Source: Cytidiella melzeri (Eukaryota; Basidiomycota; Agaricomycetes; Polyporales; Irpicaceae). From it: DNA of 35,281 nucleotides. Shown one piece after another: positions 18,607-28,954 of this stretch. Location: the NCBI GenBank assembly GCA_022592445.1, contig JABYQR010000430.1, positions 1 through 35,281 of the forward strand, in the 5' to 3' direction. The stretch's first letter is position 1; every line of letters begins with the position of its first letter. The position numbers were made by a program, and so were the translations under genes. Below the pieces are notes generated by a model. The model had not been told where the DNA came from and searched no databases. It was given only the letters and a program-made list of their open reading frames with translations.

Positions 18607-19439
18607 CTGGGTCTGCTCCCACCAAATTAAGTACACCTGGACGATGGTCCAAATTTTTTGAGTGCCACGTTGCAGGCCCAGATGAGTCATTAAGTAGCAC
18701 AAGCCCCAGCTCCATTTCAGATAAAGCAATGAGCTCATCTCCTTGTCTCAAATATTGAGGGCAACAATTAGTTTGTTCATTCTTATCCCAATTTATGTGA
18801 TGAATATTGAAATCCTCGCACATGAATGTGATGTGTGGTAATGTAGAAACATGGTTCTCCAGGCAAGTGAGAGCCAAGTTTGCTTCGTGAGAACTGTGGA
18901 CATTTAGGAAGGTCAGACTGCAGTCGAGGCATGTGCGCTTTCCAACGCTTGTTCACAAACACCATTGCTCGCGCTCTTTCCTGAGCACCAATGCTGATGA
19001 ACTCACGGTGGGTAATCGTTTGCATGTATCCTTCACCCTCTTTGTTTGTCATGAAAGCAAAATTCTTGATGTGTCCCCAGAATGGTTCTTGGATGCAGAT
19101 TATGTCCCAATCACAATATTGCTTGAGAAACAAAGACATGTTGTATCAAGACTTCTGAACATTGGCACTAATGCACCTCATGGTGGGGTCAGCATCTTTG
19201 ATGTCAAGGAGTTTGTCCAGTTCCAGCTGAGTAGGAGTAGCAAGGCTTGCTAGAGGTATGTCAGCAGAGGATTGGACGTGACCACTAAGTGCAGGCTGAA
19301 CACCGGATGACGGTTGCAGAAGACTGTCACCACTGAATTCAAGATTCTTAAGCCGCTCTCGCATTCTTCTGAAATGCGCAAGCGGGATGTCAGGCAACCA
19401 GAGGAAATGTCTCTTGCCAAACAATAGGTTGGACAACAT
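18607..19439 (-). pseudogene. Non-LTR retrotransposon endonuclease domain (truncated)
   Basis: The frame upstream contains DPTMRCISANVQKS, then TGA 19148-19146, then in the same frame YNMSLFLKQYCDWDIICIQEPFWGHIKN: the start of an exonuclease-endonuclease-phosphatase fold (N.. then IQEP) as in LINE-type elements. GAQERARAMVFVNKRW follows, then (shifted frame) CEDFNIHHINWD, corresponding to the GDFNxHHxxW motif, and SSGPATWHS. It is cut at 18606 by the B LTR, before the C-terminal end of the endonuclease; no reverse transcriptase is present. The stop at 19146 fits CGA to TGA. Confidence 0.7.
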
Positions 19440-19494
19440 AGCTAATGGAATGTCTGGTGATGAATCAGCCAGTACAGGTAAATGTCTTTGTGAT

Positions 19495-19511
19495 GGGGGG
19501 GGGGGGGGGGG
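19495..19511 (+). repeat. Homopolymer of 17 G
   Basis: Lies at the boundary between the ORF1-like frames and the frame leading into the endonuclease, a probable frameshift site; its length may be a sequencing uncertainty. Confidence 0.8.
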
Positions 19512-19520
19512 TGGCAGGGG

Positions 19521-21727
19521 TTACAGGGAGGATACAATACAACCAGCAATATTCTCACTGGTCACGTCCTTCCAGACATCTTTGAGCAAGTTCACAAAGT
19601 TGAGTTCAGGACACACTTGAAAAGCCAACTGAAGCTGGTTTCGCCATTTCCCGTCCCACTTCACCCTGATAACCAACTTTGGTTGGAAGGTGGACGCTGT
19701 GCCTCCCTTCTTCCTATGCTCAGCCACCTGCCATCTATGATAAAGTCTGGCCACAATGGCTCGGACTTATTCTTCCTTGCAGATTGACCTCTCGTCAGCA
19801 GACTGGGAAAATGTGATCACCACCGTAGTCTTCAACTCTGGAGGCCGAGGAGCGTGAACAACGGGGGCCTTAAGCTTAGGCTCATGTACAAAATTTGCTC
19901 TTGTATCTGTTTGGTGTTGCTTGTAGGATGGGTACCTGGGATGACAATTTTTCCCTTACCCTTGTCTCGTACCGCCGGTGCACTCGCACCCTGTCCTGCC
20001 AAAGCATTTGCAGGGGGGTTTGCCGGAGCAGGAGGGGGAGGGACGGCTTGGGAGGACACTTTGATTGGGAAACCAAATGAGCCCATTTTTTGACCAGTTG
20101 CTAAGATCTGGTCAATGCTAAAGTCAACAGCTGTGGGGCCCAAGACACGTAATCCCAGGGCGAAGTTGTTAACCATCTCCACCGAGAGCGACTGGAACCA
20201 GTTGTCAGCAGTCCAGAGCTTCTTTGTTGGCAGAACTGCGGTGGATGGAGTGTCAGGGCGCTCCATGTTATGAGTAGAGTCCGCATGCAGACATTTGCCA
20301 AGATTCGTCTCCCCTATCAAGGCAGGAGGAGCAGTCATTGAGGTGGAAGCAGAAGCAGCCGCCTTCTTGGCAGCCGCTGCTTGGCGTTGACAATAACTCA
20401 ATGCAACAGACGGGTGTATACCCTTGAGCAAAAACTTGGCTGGCGCCTTGTCCTTCCCCTTTGCTTTGGTGGCATCGGTGTAGCTCTTTCTGGCTTCCGG
20501 TGTCATGATCTCTCTGGCTTCCGAGGCAGCACCACCCTCGTCTGCAGAAGTCATTGCATTACTCACCGCACTACCACTCTCTCTACAAGATACATGACCA
20601 GGAGCAATACAAATCAAATTGAGCATCTTTTTGGCCTTGGGACCAGATCCACTGGCTGCTGACGCTTTTGTTGGGTGGGCATACGACGGCAAAGCCTTGT
20701 CATCCACCTCCATTTGTTCCTGTTGAAACCTGAGATTCTGCTCACTGTGCAATTTGGCCATGTCAGAGCAGATCTAACTGACGCTAGATGCCATGTCGGA
20801 CATTGTGCATCAAATAAATTTTGAGGCCTCAATGTGTTGGTGCGCCTGAGTGGACACAATGAGGAGAGAAGGGGAAGCAGGATCCCACTTCCGGATGTAC
20901 ACCTCGAAGTGGTCTGTCACCATCTGTAACAGACCCACAATGCAATTTAGAGTGAATTCCCGCCTACCTACAGGCAGTTCTGCAAAGAACACACCAGACA
21001 GATCCCAACTAGGGGCTGCCACCGTGATGTTATTGAGCAACTCAATGACACAATCCAGAATGTCACCCACTGCACTCTTGCCTCTGCATTCAAACACCTG
21101 GAGGAATGATTCCCCCCCGGTTCTCTGCGATTGGTTTCTGTCCTCGGGCTCACTAGTGCGCGTTTGCCCTTAGAAAGGATTAGACCCAGCTGGAACAGCC
21201 TGGGTCAATGTTGGAATCTGAATTCAAAACACAAAAATAAGTGCAGTCCCATGTTGCGCAGAAGCAATCCTTGTGTCCATCAAATGACGGGCACATGGAT
21301 TGATGGACAATTGGGGGGTGCATATGCTTACCTGCAATGGCGCCTCATTTGCCTGCAACGTCTGGACAATAGTTGCACAGACCTTGGGGGCATGAAGATG
21401 AATCACGTGTGGGTCAGCACCCAAGCTATGCACAGGGGCGGTGGAGCTCTCAGGGATTGGGTTGAGGCCTCTAGCAGCTGCACCACTAGAGGCAACGGGG
21501 TCCTGCAGAGCAGGGGCCTCTTTTGAGTTCAAAGATTTGGGCGCAGACTTGTTAGGTCTGCTCCCGTATGGTTCAAAGGGCTCAACAGAGCCAGCCATTT
21601 GAACGGGCCCAACTGTAAGCAAATTGGACTTTGTTTGTGCTGCTGTTGCCATAGGCACGTTGTGCGTCGAAGGAGTCATCATGCGCACTTATCTTCAATG
21701 GTGGTGGTACTGGTACAAGAGAGGATG
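19521..21727 (-). pseudogene. Upstream ORF1-like region of the non-LTR element (degenerate)
   Basis: Series of minus-strand frames in one direction: MRMMTPSTHNVPMATAAQ (from 21688), then a possible 132 bp intron (21331-21200, GTAAGC..CCCAG), VFECRGKSAVGDILDCVIELL, EVYIRKWDPASPS, stops, then 20761-19832 (Ala/Lys/Pro-rich, LGLRVLGPTAVDFSIDQIL) and, shifted, ARLYHRWQVAEHRKKGG and FQPKLVIRVKWDGKWRNQL. No CCHC knuckle or named domain is seen. Its position before the endonuclease suggests ORF1, but a LINE should not carry an intron, so a different origin (for example a captured host exon) is possible. Confidence 0.4.
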
Positions 21728-23070
21728 GCTGCAACCCAGTTACAATCCTCTTTTTGCACAAACCCCTTTCACGTCTAAAAGTGCCCGTATCACGTGGCTT
21801 AGATGCTCTACATGGTCACATTACTAGCTGCTACATCACACTGGCACGTGACTCAGCTTATGTAAGACCACATGGCTACAACCACATGGCTCAGCCCGTA
21901 GCTAGGGTTTAATGTCATAGATACTGTTCACATAGACTCCTATTGTTCTTTGGCTATTTGTTCTCTATATGGAAGAATGTTCTCACAGGTGTGGGAATGG
22001 AATACAATAGGTGGTCTCCTTGTAGATAGATTCTCTCACGAGTAGAGGTCTTGGCAAAGTCCAGAGAATAGCTATTGTTCTCCTTTAGGTAGTTCTATTG
22101 TTCTTTGTTCACACGGCTTCTTGCAAAGCCTGCCCTCAACATGGTCTGTGTGCAGGTCCCTGAAGTCTATATCAGATGCTGCATGTACACTCCTAGCCCC
22201 CTCATCTCTGTAACAGTTAAGGTTACACTCACCAGATAAGTGTTTAACTTGAGGGGGAGACAGAGATATAGAGAGTAGAGTGTTGGTGAGAGTGAGTACT
22301 GGGGAGTACGAAGTAGCCCTTGATCAACAGAGTGGATAAGACTGAGGGGATATGCCCTCTGGAGTGCCTCTATATATACATGAAGGGAAGGACCCCAGGT
22401 ACTACCCTAAGACCCCTAATACCTACATGAGTAAGCAAAGTAATCTACCTTACTAAGCATGCCCTATGCCCTAGTGGTGCCACTTCAATAATCAACCAAT
22501 AGCAATTGTCCCCATGACCTGACCCCATGACCCAGTCCCAAGGCTAGACTTGTTCTAGCTTGGTCTAAGACAAGGCTAGACCTCTCCAGAAGGTTCTATG
22601 AACTATGACATCATCTAATGGAATGTTCTATACTATGACATCATAGTTCCAGCATGTTCCACAAGGTTCCAGAGAGTTCTATCATGTGATACACAGATAA
22701 GGAAAGGAGCGCGTCAGAGATAGGAGGTGCATCAGCGCATCAATTGATAGGCACTGAGAATAAGCGCCGGAATAAGTGCCTGATAAGCGCTTAAATATTC
22801 CCAATAATACCGTTGCCTGGTAAGGCAAGTCTTGTAGAAGCATTGAAAATCTGTGACAATCTTGACCTCTTGGTCTTTACTGGGCTAGGTAGGCAAACCC
22901 CTCCTGTACTATATAGCTGGTAGTACAAACACTAACTTTGTCTTACCGGGCTAGATCTCTGAATAAGTTTGATAGCTGCTGAAGACATTCTGCTTCACGC
23001 CTGCCATCACCTCTTTGTTGTCATCCACATTGTGTCCCTGTTTGTCACGTCGAGCCCTGTCTCCATGACA
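21724..23070 (+). mobile_element. LTR B, 5'-truncated, carrying a nested LTR A
   Basis: Matches family B from GGCTGCAACCCAGTT to CTGTCTCCATGACA; about the first 75 bp are missing. Split at 22208/22859 by a family A LTR. The leader mini-intron signals are partly decayed (GTAGGC donor). Adjoins the 5' end of the non-LTR element, which thus has B LTR sequence at both ends. Confidence 0.8.
22209..22858 (-). mobile_element. Solo LTR, family A (copy 2, nested in LTR B)
   Basis: 650 bp, TGTAACAG..CTGTGACA. TSD ATCTC (22204-22208) against ATCTT (22859-22863); intact B copies read ATCTCGACC at this site, which confirms the insertion point and shows one C to T change in the TSD. Shortest A copy because it has fewest GCGC-type units. 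Confidence 0.9.
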
Positions 23071-23082
23071 ATAGCATCACAT

Positions 23083-23341
23083 GTTGCAAAAGCTCAAAGT
23101 ACGTGTATGCACTGGAACAATTCTTCAGTCTTCAGAACTTGTAATGTTTAGAGCATTGAAGGTCCGTTTGAACAGGCAGACTGCCAGATATTGAATGAGA
23201 GTAATAGAAAGAAAAGAAATAAGACAATCTTGACGGAATGCATACTGGTAGATATACTGAAGATATTACACATATGAACTTTGCAATTCCTGAAGAATGA
23301 AGAACTGTTCCAGTGCATGCCGGTGCTTTGAGCTGTTGCAA
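23083..23341. repeat. Inverted repeat pair (about 59 bp arms), MITE-like
   Basis: Left arm 23083-23141 (containing TGCACTGGAACAATTCTTCA) and right arm 23283-23341 are inverted copies of about 80% identity around a 141 bp centre. A third copy, in the left-arm orientation, is at 25571-25626. Part of the centre (about 23148-23215) resembles 29810-29880. No clear TSD. Confidence 0.55.
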
Positions 23342-24615
23342 AATGGAACACTGTTGTTCTATGCAACAAGATTTGATGGGGAATACAGAAATTAACACTC
23401 TTTTTCTTACCACAAAGAATGCATTTGATGGGAAAGTACTGAGTTTCTTACTAGCGCTTCAAAACTTGTTATTTGGGCACTTTTCCCGGAAACACAGTAT
23501 TCACTTTTTACAGCGGGAAAATCGATACAAATTGTGGTAAGCTTTACATCATTCAATAGCCCTATATTCTGCGGTCATTCTGGCTGCAGCAATTTGTAAT
23601 TTGGAGCAAAACTGAGTAAGTTACGGCCAGTTTACTGAAAAACAGTGCTCGGACTCAGATTCAAGGTCAGCTGCACGCTTGACCGCAGCGGGCCGTGTTA
23701 CTGTCGAAGTACTGCAATTGCAGCGCTTCGACACGGAGAACCAGTGCTTAGATGCAAGAAATATTTACCTGTGAGGGAACTTGAACCCAGAACCCATGCA
23801 AAACTAACAGACATGATAAAACTAGCGTTAGCAAGGGCGGCAAGCGGCAAGTACAATTCCTGAAGATTGAATGAAATATTACTTTTTGAGCCAGGTTTGT
23901 AAGTAAACTTGGTGCTGTCAGCAGCCTGAACAAATAATTGTGTTGGGAATAGCTTCTTTGATGAGTAATGTATAACAAGTTAGTAGTTTGTCTTCACTAG
24001 AGCACACAATCATTAATGACAGAAGAGGGACTGTGCTGTATTGTTTGAAGTGCAACAATGGGTGTGAGTACAGAATTAAAACAAGTTTGTGGAGTAGAGC
24101 ATGGAGATAAAAATTGTTTGACATGCGTCTTCTAATTAACGGTGTTGGACTATGTTGAATAATGTAGATATAATTTGGTAAACTGCAGGAGCAGGGTTAC
24201 AAGTGATTATGTTATTGATAGAATATTGAATGAATCATATGGCATGAAATAGTTAATTGCACCTGTGAATTTGTTACCAAAAACAACATCTGTAAACAAC
24301 TCTGTTCCTGGTAAGGACCTTGGCAAGCCATCTGGTCATAAATATTGACTGTATTACAGGCATTTGCTATTGGTGACATCTTTGATATATGGGATGAAGT
24401 GATTGTACTACACTTGACAAGTTTGGTTGCAGGAAAAGAAGATATACATTGATGAAGGTAGTCATCAACGGTAGCAAGGGGCTTCATCTATCTTGTCATT
24501 AATTTTGTGCAGTGTTCACTGCTGATTCTAGAAAAATTACTTGCTTCAAGAATGAAGGGCTTGAGGGTGTCTCAATAGATCAATTGCTACAACATGGTAC
24601 AAGTGTCCTGTTGGT
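23342..24615. other. No gene seen (AT-rich, old repeat-like sequence)
   Basis: AT-rich stretch with short frames only. No motif, splice pattern or repeat shared elsewhere was found, apart from the edges of neighbouring repeats. Confidence 0.5.
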
Positions 24616-25044
24616 GTCTGCACTGCCTCACCCCCATTGGAACTGCCACAGGCTGTGGTCTGATTGTAACACCTGCTTATAGTGCAACTGGTGGTTGTGA
24701 AACTGTGTGGAAGAACCAAAGGCAGTGCTCTATGGTAATGCAACCACGTCCGGTTAATGTCTGAACTGCCTCAGCCCCATTAGAACTGCCACAGGCTATG
24801 TTCTGATTTTGACTCCTCCTTAGAGAGCAACTAATGGTTGTGAGACTTTGTGCAACAATTCAATGCAGTGCTTGCTGCTGATGCAACCATGTACTGTTGA
24901 TGTCTGAACTGCCTCACCCCCATTGGAACTGCCACAGGCTGTGTTCTGATTGTAACTCCTGCTTAGAGAGCAACTAACAGTTGTGAAACTGTGTGGAACA
25001 ATCAGATACAGTACTCACTGCTAATGCAGCCACAAATTTACATT
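24616..25044 (+). repeat. Three copies of a 143 bp tandem repeat
   Basis: Units begin at 24616, 24759 and 24902, at GTCTGMACTGCCTCASCCCC, spaced exactly 143 bp, with the shared blocks GAACTGCCACAGGCTRTG and TTAGAGAGCAACTAA. A degraded relative of one block recurs near 25137. Confidence 0.85.
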
Positions 25045-25718
25045 GTACAAGAATGTAGGGGTTGAGTATTTGTAGTTAGCTTCCAAAGTACTGGTAATTC
25101 TTTCTCAGAGCCAATACTATGTGTGGCATGTCTTCTAATTGTACTCCTTGTTCAGAGAGCAAGCAATGTCTGTAGATTGCAGCACATGTACCTGACCAGA
25201 ATTAGCCATCATCTGCCAGCAGGAGTGGAGTTTGAATCTGAGTCTGGATGACTTTTTTCAGTAGACTGGCCATAACTTGCTCAATTCCACTTCAATTGAC
25301 AGGATTTTTGTGCCAGAATGTTGCCACAAGATAGGGCTATCCAACAGTGTACTATATGTACAGATTTGTACCCATATGCAGTCTGTAAAAATCAAAAACT
25401 GCATTTTGATTGCAAAAGTGATCTGATACAAAGTTATAAGGGGCTGATAACAAGGCCAGTGTGATGCCATCAGCTGTATTCATTGTTTTGTTATTGACAC
25501 TATTACTGTCTGTATTCTGCCATCAAATTCCCACACTTTGGGGGACAAAAAGGTCACATCTGAAAAGGCATCAATGTGCTGGAGCACACTGGAACAATTC
25601 TTCTTCATTCTTCAGGAATTGTAACACTCAGCTATGGGAGCATCTACAGCTAAGAGTGATGATTCATTGCAAAGTGGACACATCAACAAGATAGCATTGC
25701 TTATATATATATAGATAT
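25045..25718. other. No gene seen
   Basis: Contains a degraded fragment of the 143 bp repeat (about 25137-25165) and the third copy of the 23 kb inverted-repeat arm (25571-25626), followed by an AT-rich TATATATATA run just before LTR A copy 3. Confidence 0.5.
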
Positions 25719-26377
25719 TGAAACAGTCAAGGTTACACTCACCAGATAGTTGTTGAACTGAAAGGGGAGATCATGAGATAGAGAGTAGAGTGTGGGTGAG
25801 AGTGAGTACTGGAGAGTACAGAGTAGCCCTTGATCAACTGAGTAGATAAGACTGAGGGGATATGCCCTCAGGAGTGCCTTCATATATACATAAAGGAGAG
25901 GACCCCAGGTACTACCCTAAGACCCCTAATACCTACATGAGTAAGCAAAGTAATCTACCTTACTAAGCATGCCCTATGCCCTAGTGGTGCCACTTCAATA
26001 ATCAACCAATAGCAATTGTCTCCATGACCTGACCCCATGACCCAGTTCCAAGGCTAGACTTGTTCTAGCTTGTTCTAAGACAAGGCTAGACTTTTCCAGA
26101 ATGTTCTATACTATGACATTATAGTTCCGGCATGTTCCACAAGGTTCCAGAGAGTTCTATCATGTGATACACAGATAAGGAAAGGAGCGCATCAGCACAT
26201 CAGAGACAGATGGCGCATCAGCGCGTCAATTGATAAGCACTGAAATAAGCACTGGAATAAGCGCCTGATAAGCGCCTAAATAGACGCCGGATAAGCGTTG
26301 GATAAGCGCCTAAATATTCCCAATAATACCGTTGCCTGGTAAGGCAAGTCTTGTAGAAACATTGAAAATCTGTGACA
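25719..26377 (-). mobile_element. Solo LTR, family A (copy 3)
   Basis: 659 bp, TGAAACAG (T to A change) to CTGTGACA. Flanks GATAT (25714-25718) and GTTAT (26378-26382) agree in 4 of 5 positions. Intermediate number of GCGC-type units. It lacks the segment with the second GAAnnTTC pair present in copies 2 and 4. Confidence 0.85.
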
Positions 26378-27222
26378 GTTATGTGTATACTTATGGAGGT
26401 AAATAATCTAAACACATTAATAACAAAAGTTGTAAACTCCAACAACTTACTCTTTGAGGTGAGTAATCCAAGCTCATAGTAACAAAGGTTACTAGCAGCT
26501 ACAGAAATACTGATCAAAGTAAGTATTCTGACGAAGTTAATAATGTAAGTTGACCCGTCACCAAAGTACTTATGAAAGCGAGTGATTTAAATAAATTGGT
26601 AACAAAAGCCGTTACTGGTAACAAATCTGCTTATGAAAGTGGATCATGGGGTGACATTGGCAACAAAAGCTGTTGCCAATAACAACATTACTTATCAAAT
26701 TGAAAGTTGATAGTAATAATTCTTACCAGTAACATCAAAGTGAGTAATGAGGGAACATTAGTAACAAAAGTTGTTACCAACAACAAATTTGCATATCAAA
26801 GTGAGTAGGTCAAACACATTAGTAAAACAATTACTTCTGTGAGTGGGTAATTAGGCCACATTAATCATAAAATGTGTTACCAATAACAAAGTCACTTATG
26901 AAAGTGGGTAATCCAAATACATTAGTTACATAGTTTTTACCAATAACAAAATTACTTATCAAAGCATGTATTCTGGGCCAGAGGATAATAAAAGTTGTAC
27001 ACAATTCCTTATCAAAGTGGCTAATTCCAGCACATTGGTAAAACAATTACTTATCAAGGTGGGTAATGCAGGCACATCAATGACAAATGTTTCACCTACC
27101 AAGAATTACTTATGAAAGTGAGCGATCTAAACACATTGGTAATGAAAGTTGTTACCAGTCACATAATCACTTACTGAAATGGGTAATCTAAACATGTTGG
27201 TAGCAAACGTTGTCACCAGTCA
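26378..27222 (+). repeat. Satellite-like array, ~60 bp period (left part)
   Basis: Diverged units of roughly 54-63 bp around ACTTATCAAAGTGGGTAAT, CACATTAGTAAC and AAAAGTTGTTACCAATAACA. Units contain the palindrome GTAACAAAAGTTGTTAC (perfect at 26761-26777). Continues after the fold-back element at 28552. No coding potential. Confidence 0.75.
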
Positions 27223-28548
27223 CACTACGTCAAATGCCAGATTTTCCAGCATCATAAAACGGTTGAAAAAAGCGTGAACTATTGCACAACCAGATCTAAG
27301 ATTGGATGGGTCAGAAAATGATGCAAAAATTTAGTTTGTGGGTTCTGGATTTGAACCGTTGAATAATCATGCAGTAAAGCCTTGTAAGGTGCGAGATTTA
27401 GTAGCTGAAAAAATGTTGCTGGTGTATACAATTTATGAGGTATGAAAACCGTGACTCTCAGCTGGGTTCTATATACACATAAATCTTTGTACAACGCATG
27501 ACTGAGGTCAGAATTGTGATTTCTCTTTTCAAGTTAGCAAAATTCTGCACTAATTTTGCTCTGGCGAGAAGATTTTGCAAGCTAAACAAACATGGTTCAA
27601 TGCTAGTGCTGAGAGCTCACAATTTGCAGTAGGCTTTTTCTGCTTGCAAATCCGATGTACTATCCATGCCTTAAATCCTATGCAGAGCGCAGAGTTTTGG
27701 GGCTGACAGAATTTGAGGGAATTATTTCCAAAATTCTGAATACAAAGTCAGCATTTTGCAGTTGACAAAACCATTGGTGAAATGCATGCATCATTAGTAA
27801 GATTCTGGAGCATGTAAATTCTGCTCCTAAATGTACATACAGACTAACTAGTCCTTTGCCCTTGGTCCGTAGTCCTTAGTCCGTAGTCCGTAGTCCGTAG
27901 TCTGTAGTCCTAGGCCGTAGTCCGTACTGACTGTAACTTCCTGCAGACTAGGGACTAAGGACTACTTTGTCTGTACGTACAGTTTGAAGGAGGATTTTAC
28001 ATGCTATAAAACCATACCAATCATGGATGCATTGATCAACGGTTTTCTTGACCGCAAAATGCTGCCTTTAGATTCAAGATTTCTGGATTCATTTTCTCAC
28101 AAATTTGTCAGCTGCAAAACTCTGTACTCTGCATAGGATTTGAGGTATGAATAGTGCATTGAATTTGAAAGCAGAAAAAGCCGAGTACAACTTTGAGCTC
28201 TTGGCAGTAGCATTGAACCACATTTGTTCAATTTGTAAAATATTGCCACTATTGCAGAATCAGTGCAGCATTTTGCTAACTTCAAAATCATTACAAATTT
28301 CTGAAGTAAGTAAAATCATGCTGACAGTCACGATTTTGCTACCTCACAAATCCTGGACAACATTAGATCACTAAACTTGGCACCTCACAACGCTTTACTG
28401 CATGATTTTTCAACGGTTGAAATCCAGAACCCACAAACTGATTTTTTACATCATTTTCTGACTCATCCAATCTTAGATCTGGTTGTGCAATAGTTCACGC
28501 TTTTTTCAACCGTTTTTGATGCTGGAAAATCTGGTATTTGACATAGTG
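27223..28548. mobile_element. Fold-back element with CACTA ends (1,326 bp), inserted in the satellite
   Basis: Ends CACTACGTCAAATGCCAG and (inverted) CACTATGTCAAATACCAG, flanked by the 3 bp TSD TCA at 27220-27222 and 28549-28551. CACTA termini plus a 3 bp TSD are hallmarks of CACTA (CMC/EnSpm) elements. Almost the whole element is palindromic: left arm 27223-27831 and right arm 27982-28548 align along their length with moderate divergence. No transposase frame, so it is non-autonomous. The centre is a small nested inverted-repeat unit with AGTCCGT repeats. Confidence 0.8.
27832..27981. repeat. Central nested inverted repeat with AGTCCGT array
   Basis: Ends TGTACATACAGACTAACTAG and (inverted) TGTACGTACAGACAAAGTAG. 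In between, 27861-27935 holds about nine diverged copies of a 7-8 bp word (AGTCCGT, AGTCCTT, AGTCTGT). It forms the loop of the larger fold-back element and may be an independent small element. Confidence 0.65.
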
Positions 28549-28551
28549 TCA

Positions 28552-28954
28552 CAAAGTTAATCATCAAAGTGAGTGTCTCAAACATATTGGTCAAAAGAAT
28601 TGTTATCAATAAGATGATTACTTATGAAAGTTGGTAAACCAGACACATTAGTAACAAAAGTTGTTACCAATGACAAAATTACTTAACCAAGTAAGTATGC
28701 TCAGCAATTTACTAACAAAAATTGGTATCAGTAACAAAAATACTTATTAAAGTGGGTTATATGGGGCACATTAGTAATAAAAGTTGTGACCAATGACAAA
28801 AGTCCATTGATGCTTGCTTGTCTCATGGGCGAGCTTATCACATAACATGACTTACATGAGACCTCATATAAGTATATTGTAGGAGGACTGTCAGGCCATT
28901 GAAGACAGGAATTTGCTGCTTTAGCACTACTTGACAAAATCACTTAATTGAGAT
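28552..28954 (+). repeat. Satellite-like array, ~60 bp period (right part)
   Basis: Continues the array left of the fold-back element, with the palindrome GTAACAAAAGTTGTTAC again at 28651-28667. From about 28800 to 28930 a non-satellite segment intervenes, after which GACAAAATCACTTAATTGAG returns just before LTR A copy 4. Confidence 0.65.

Noticed and set aside
23687..23735. Short hairpin around GTACTGCAATTGCAGCGCTTCG
   Set aside because: Small and imperfect; no sign of a structured RNA or a terminator.
23760..23810. tRNA-like B-box (minus strand GGTTCAAGTTCC) suggesting a SINE or tRNA
   Set aside because: No A-box at the right distance and no cloverleaf; the match is isolated.
26861..27046. 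Frames of 60-70 codons in the satellite array
   Set aside because: Periodic translation of the ~60 bp repeat; not coding.
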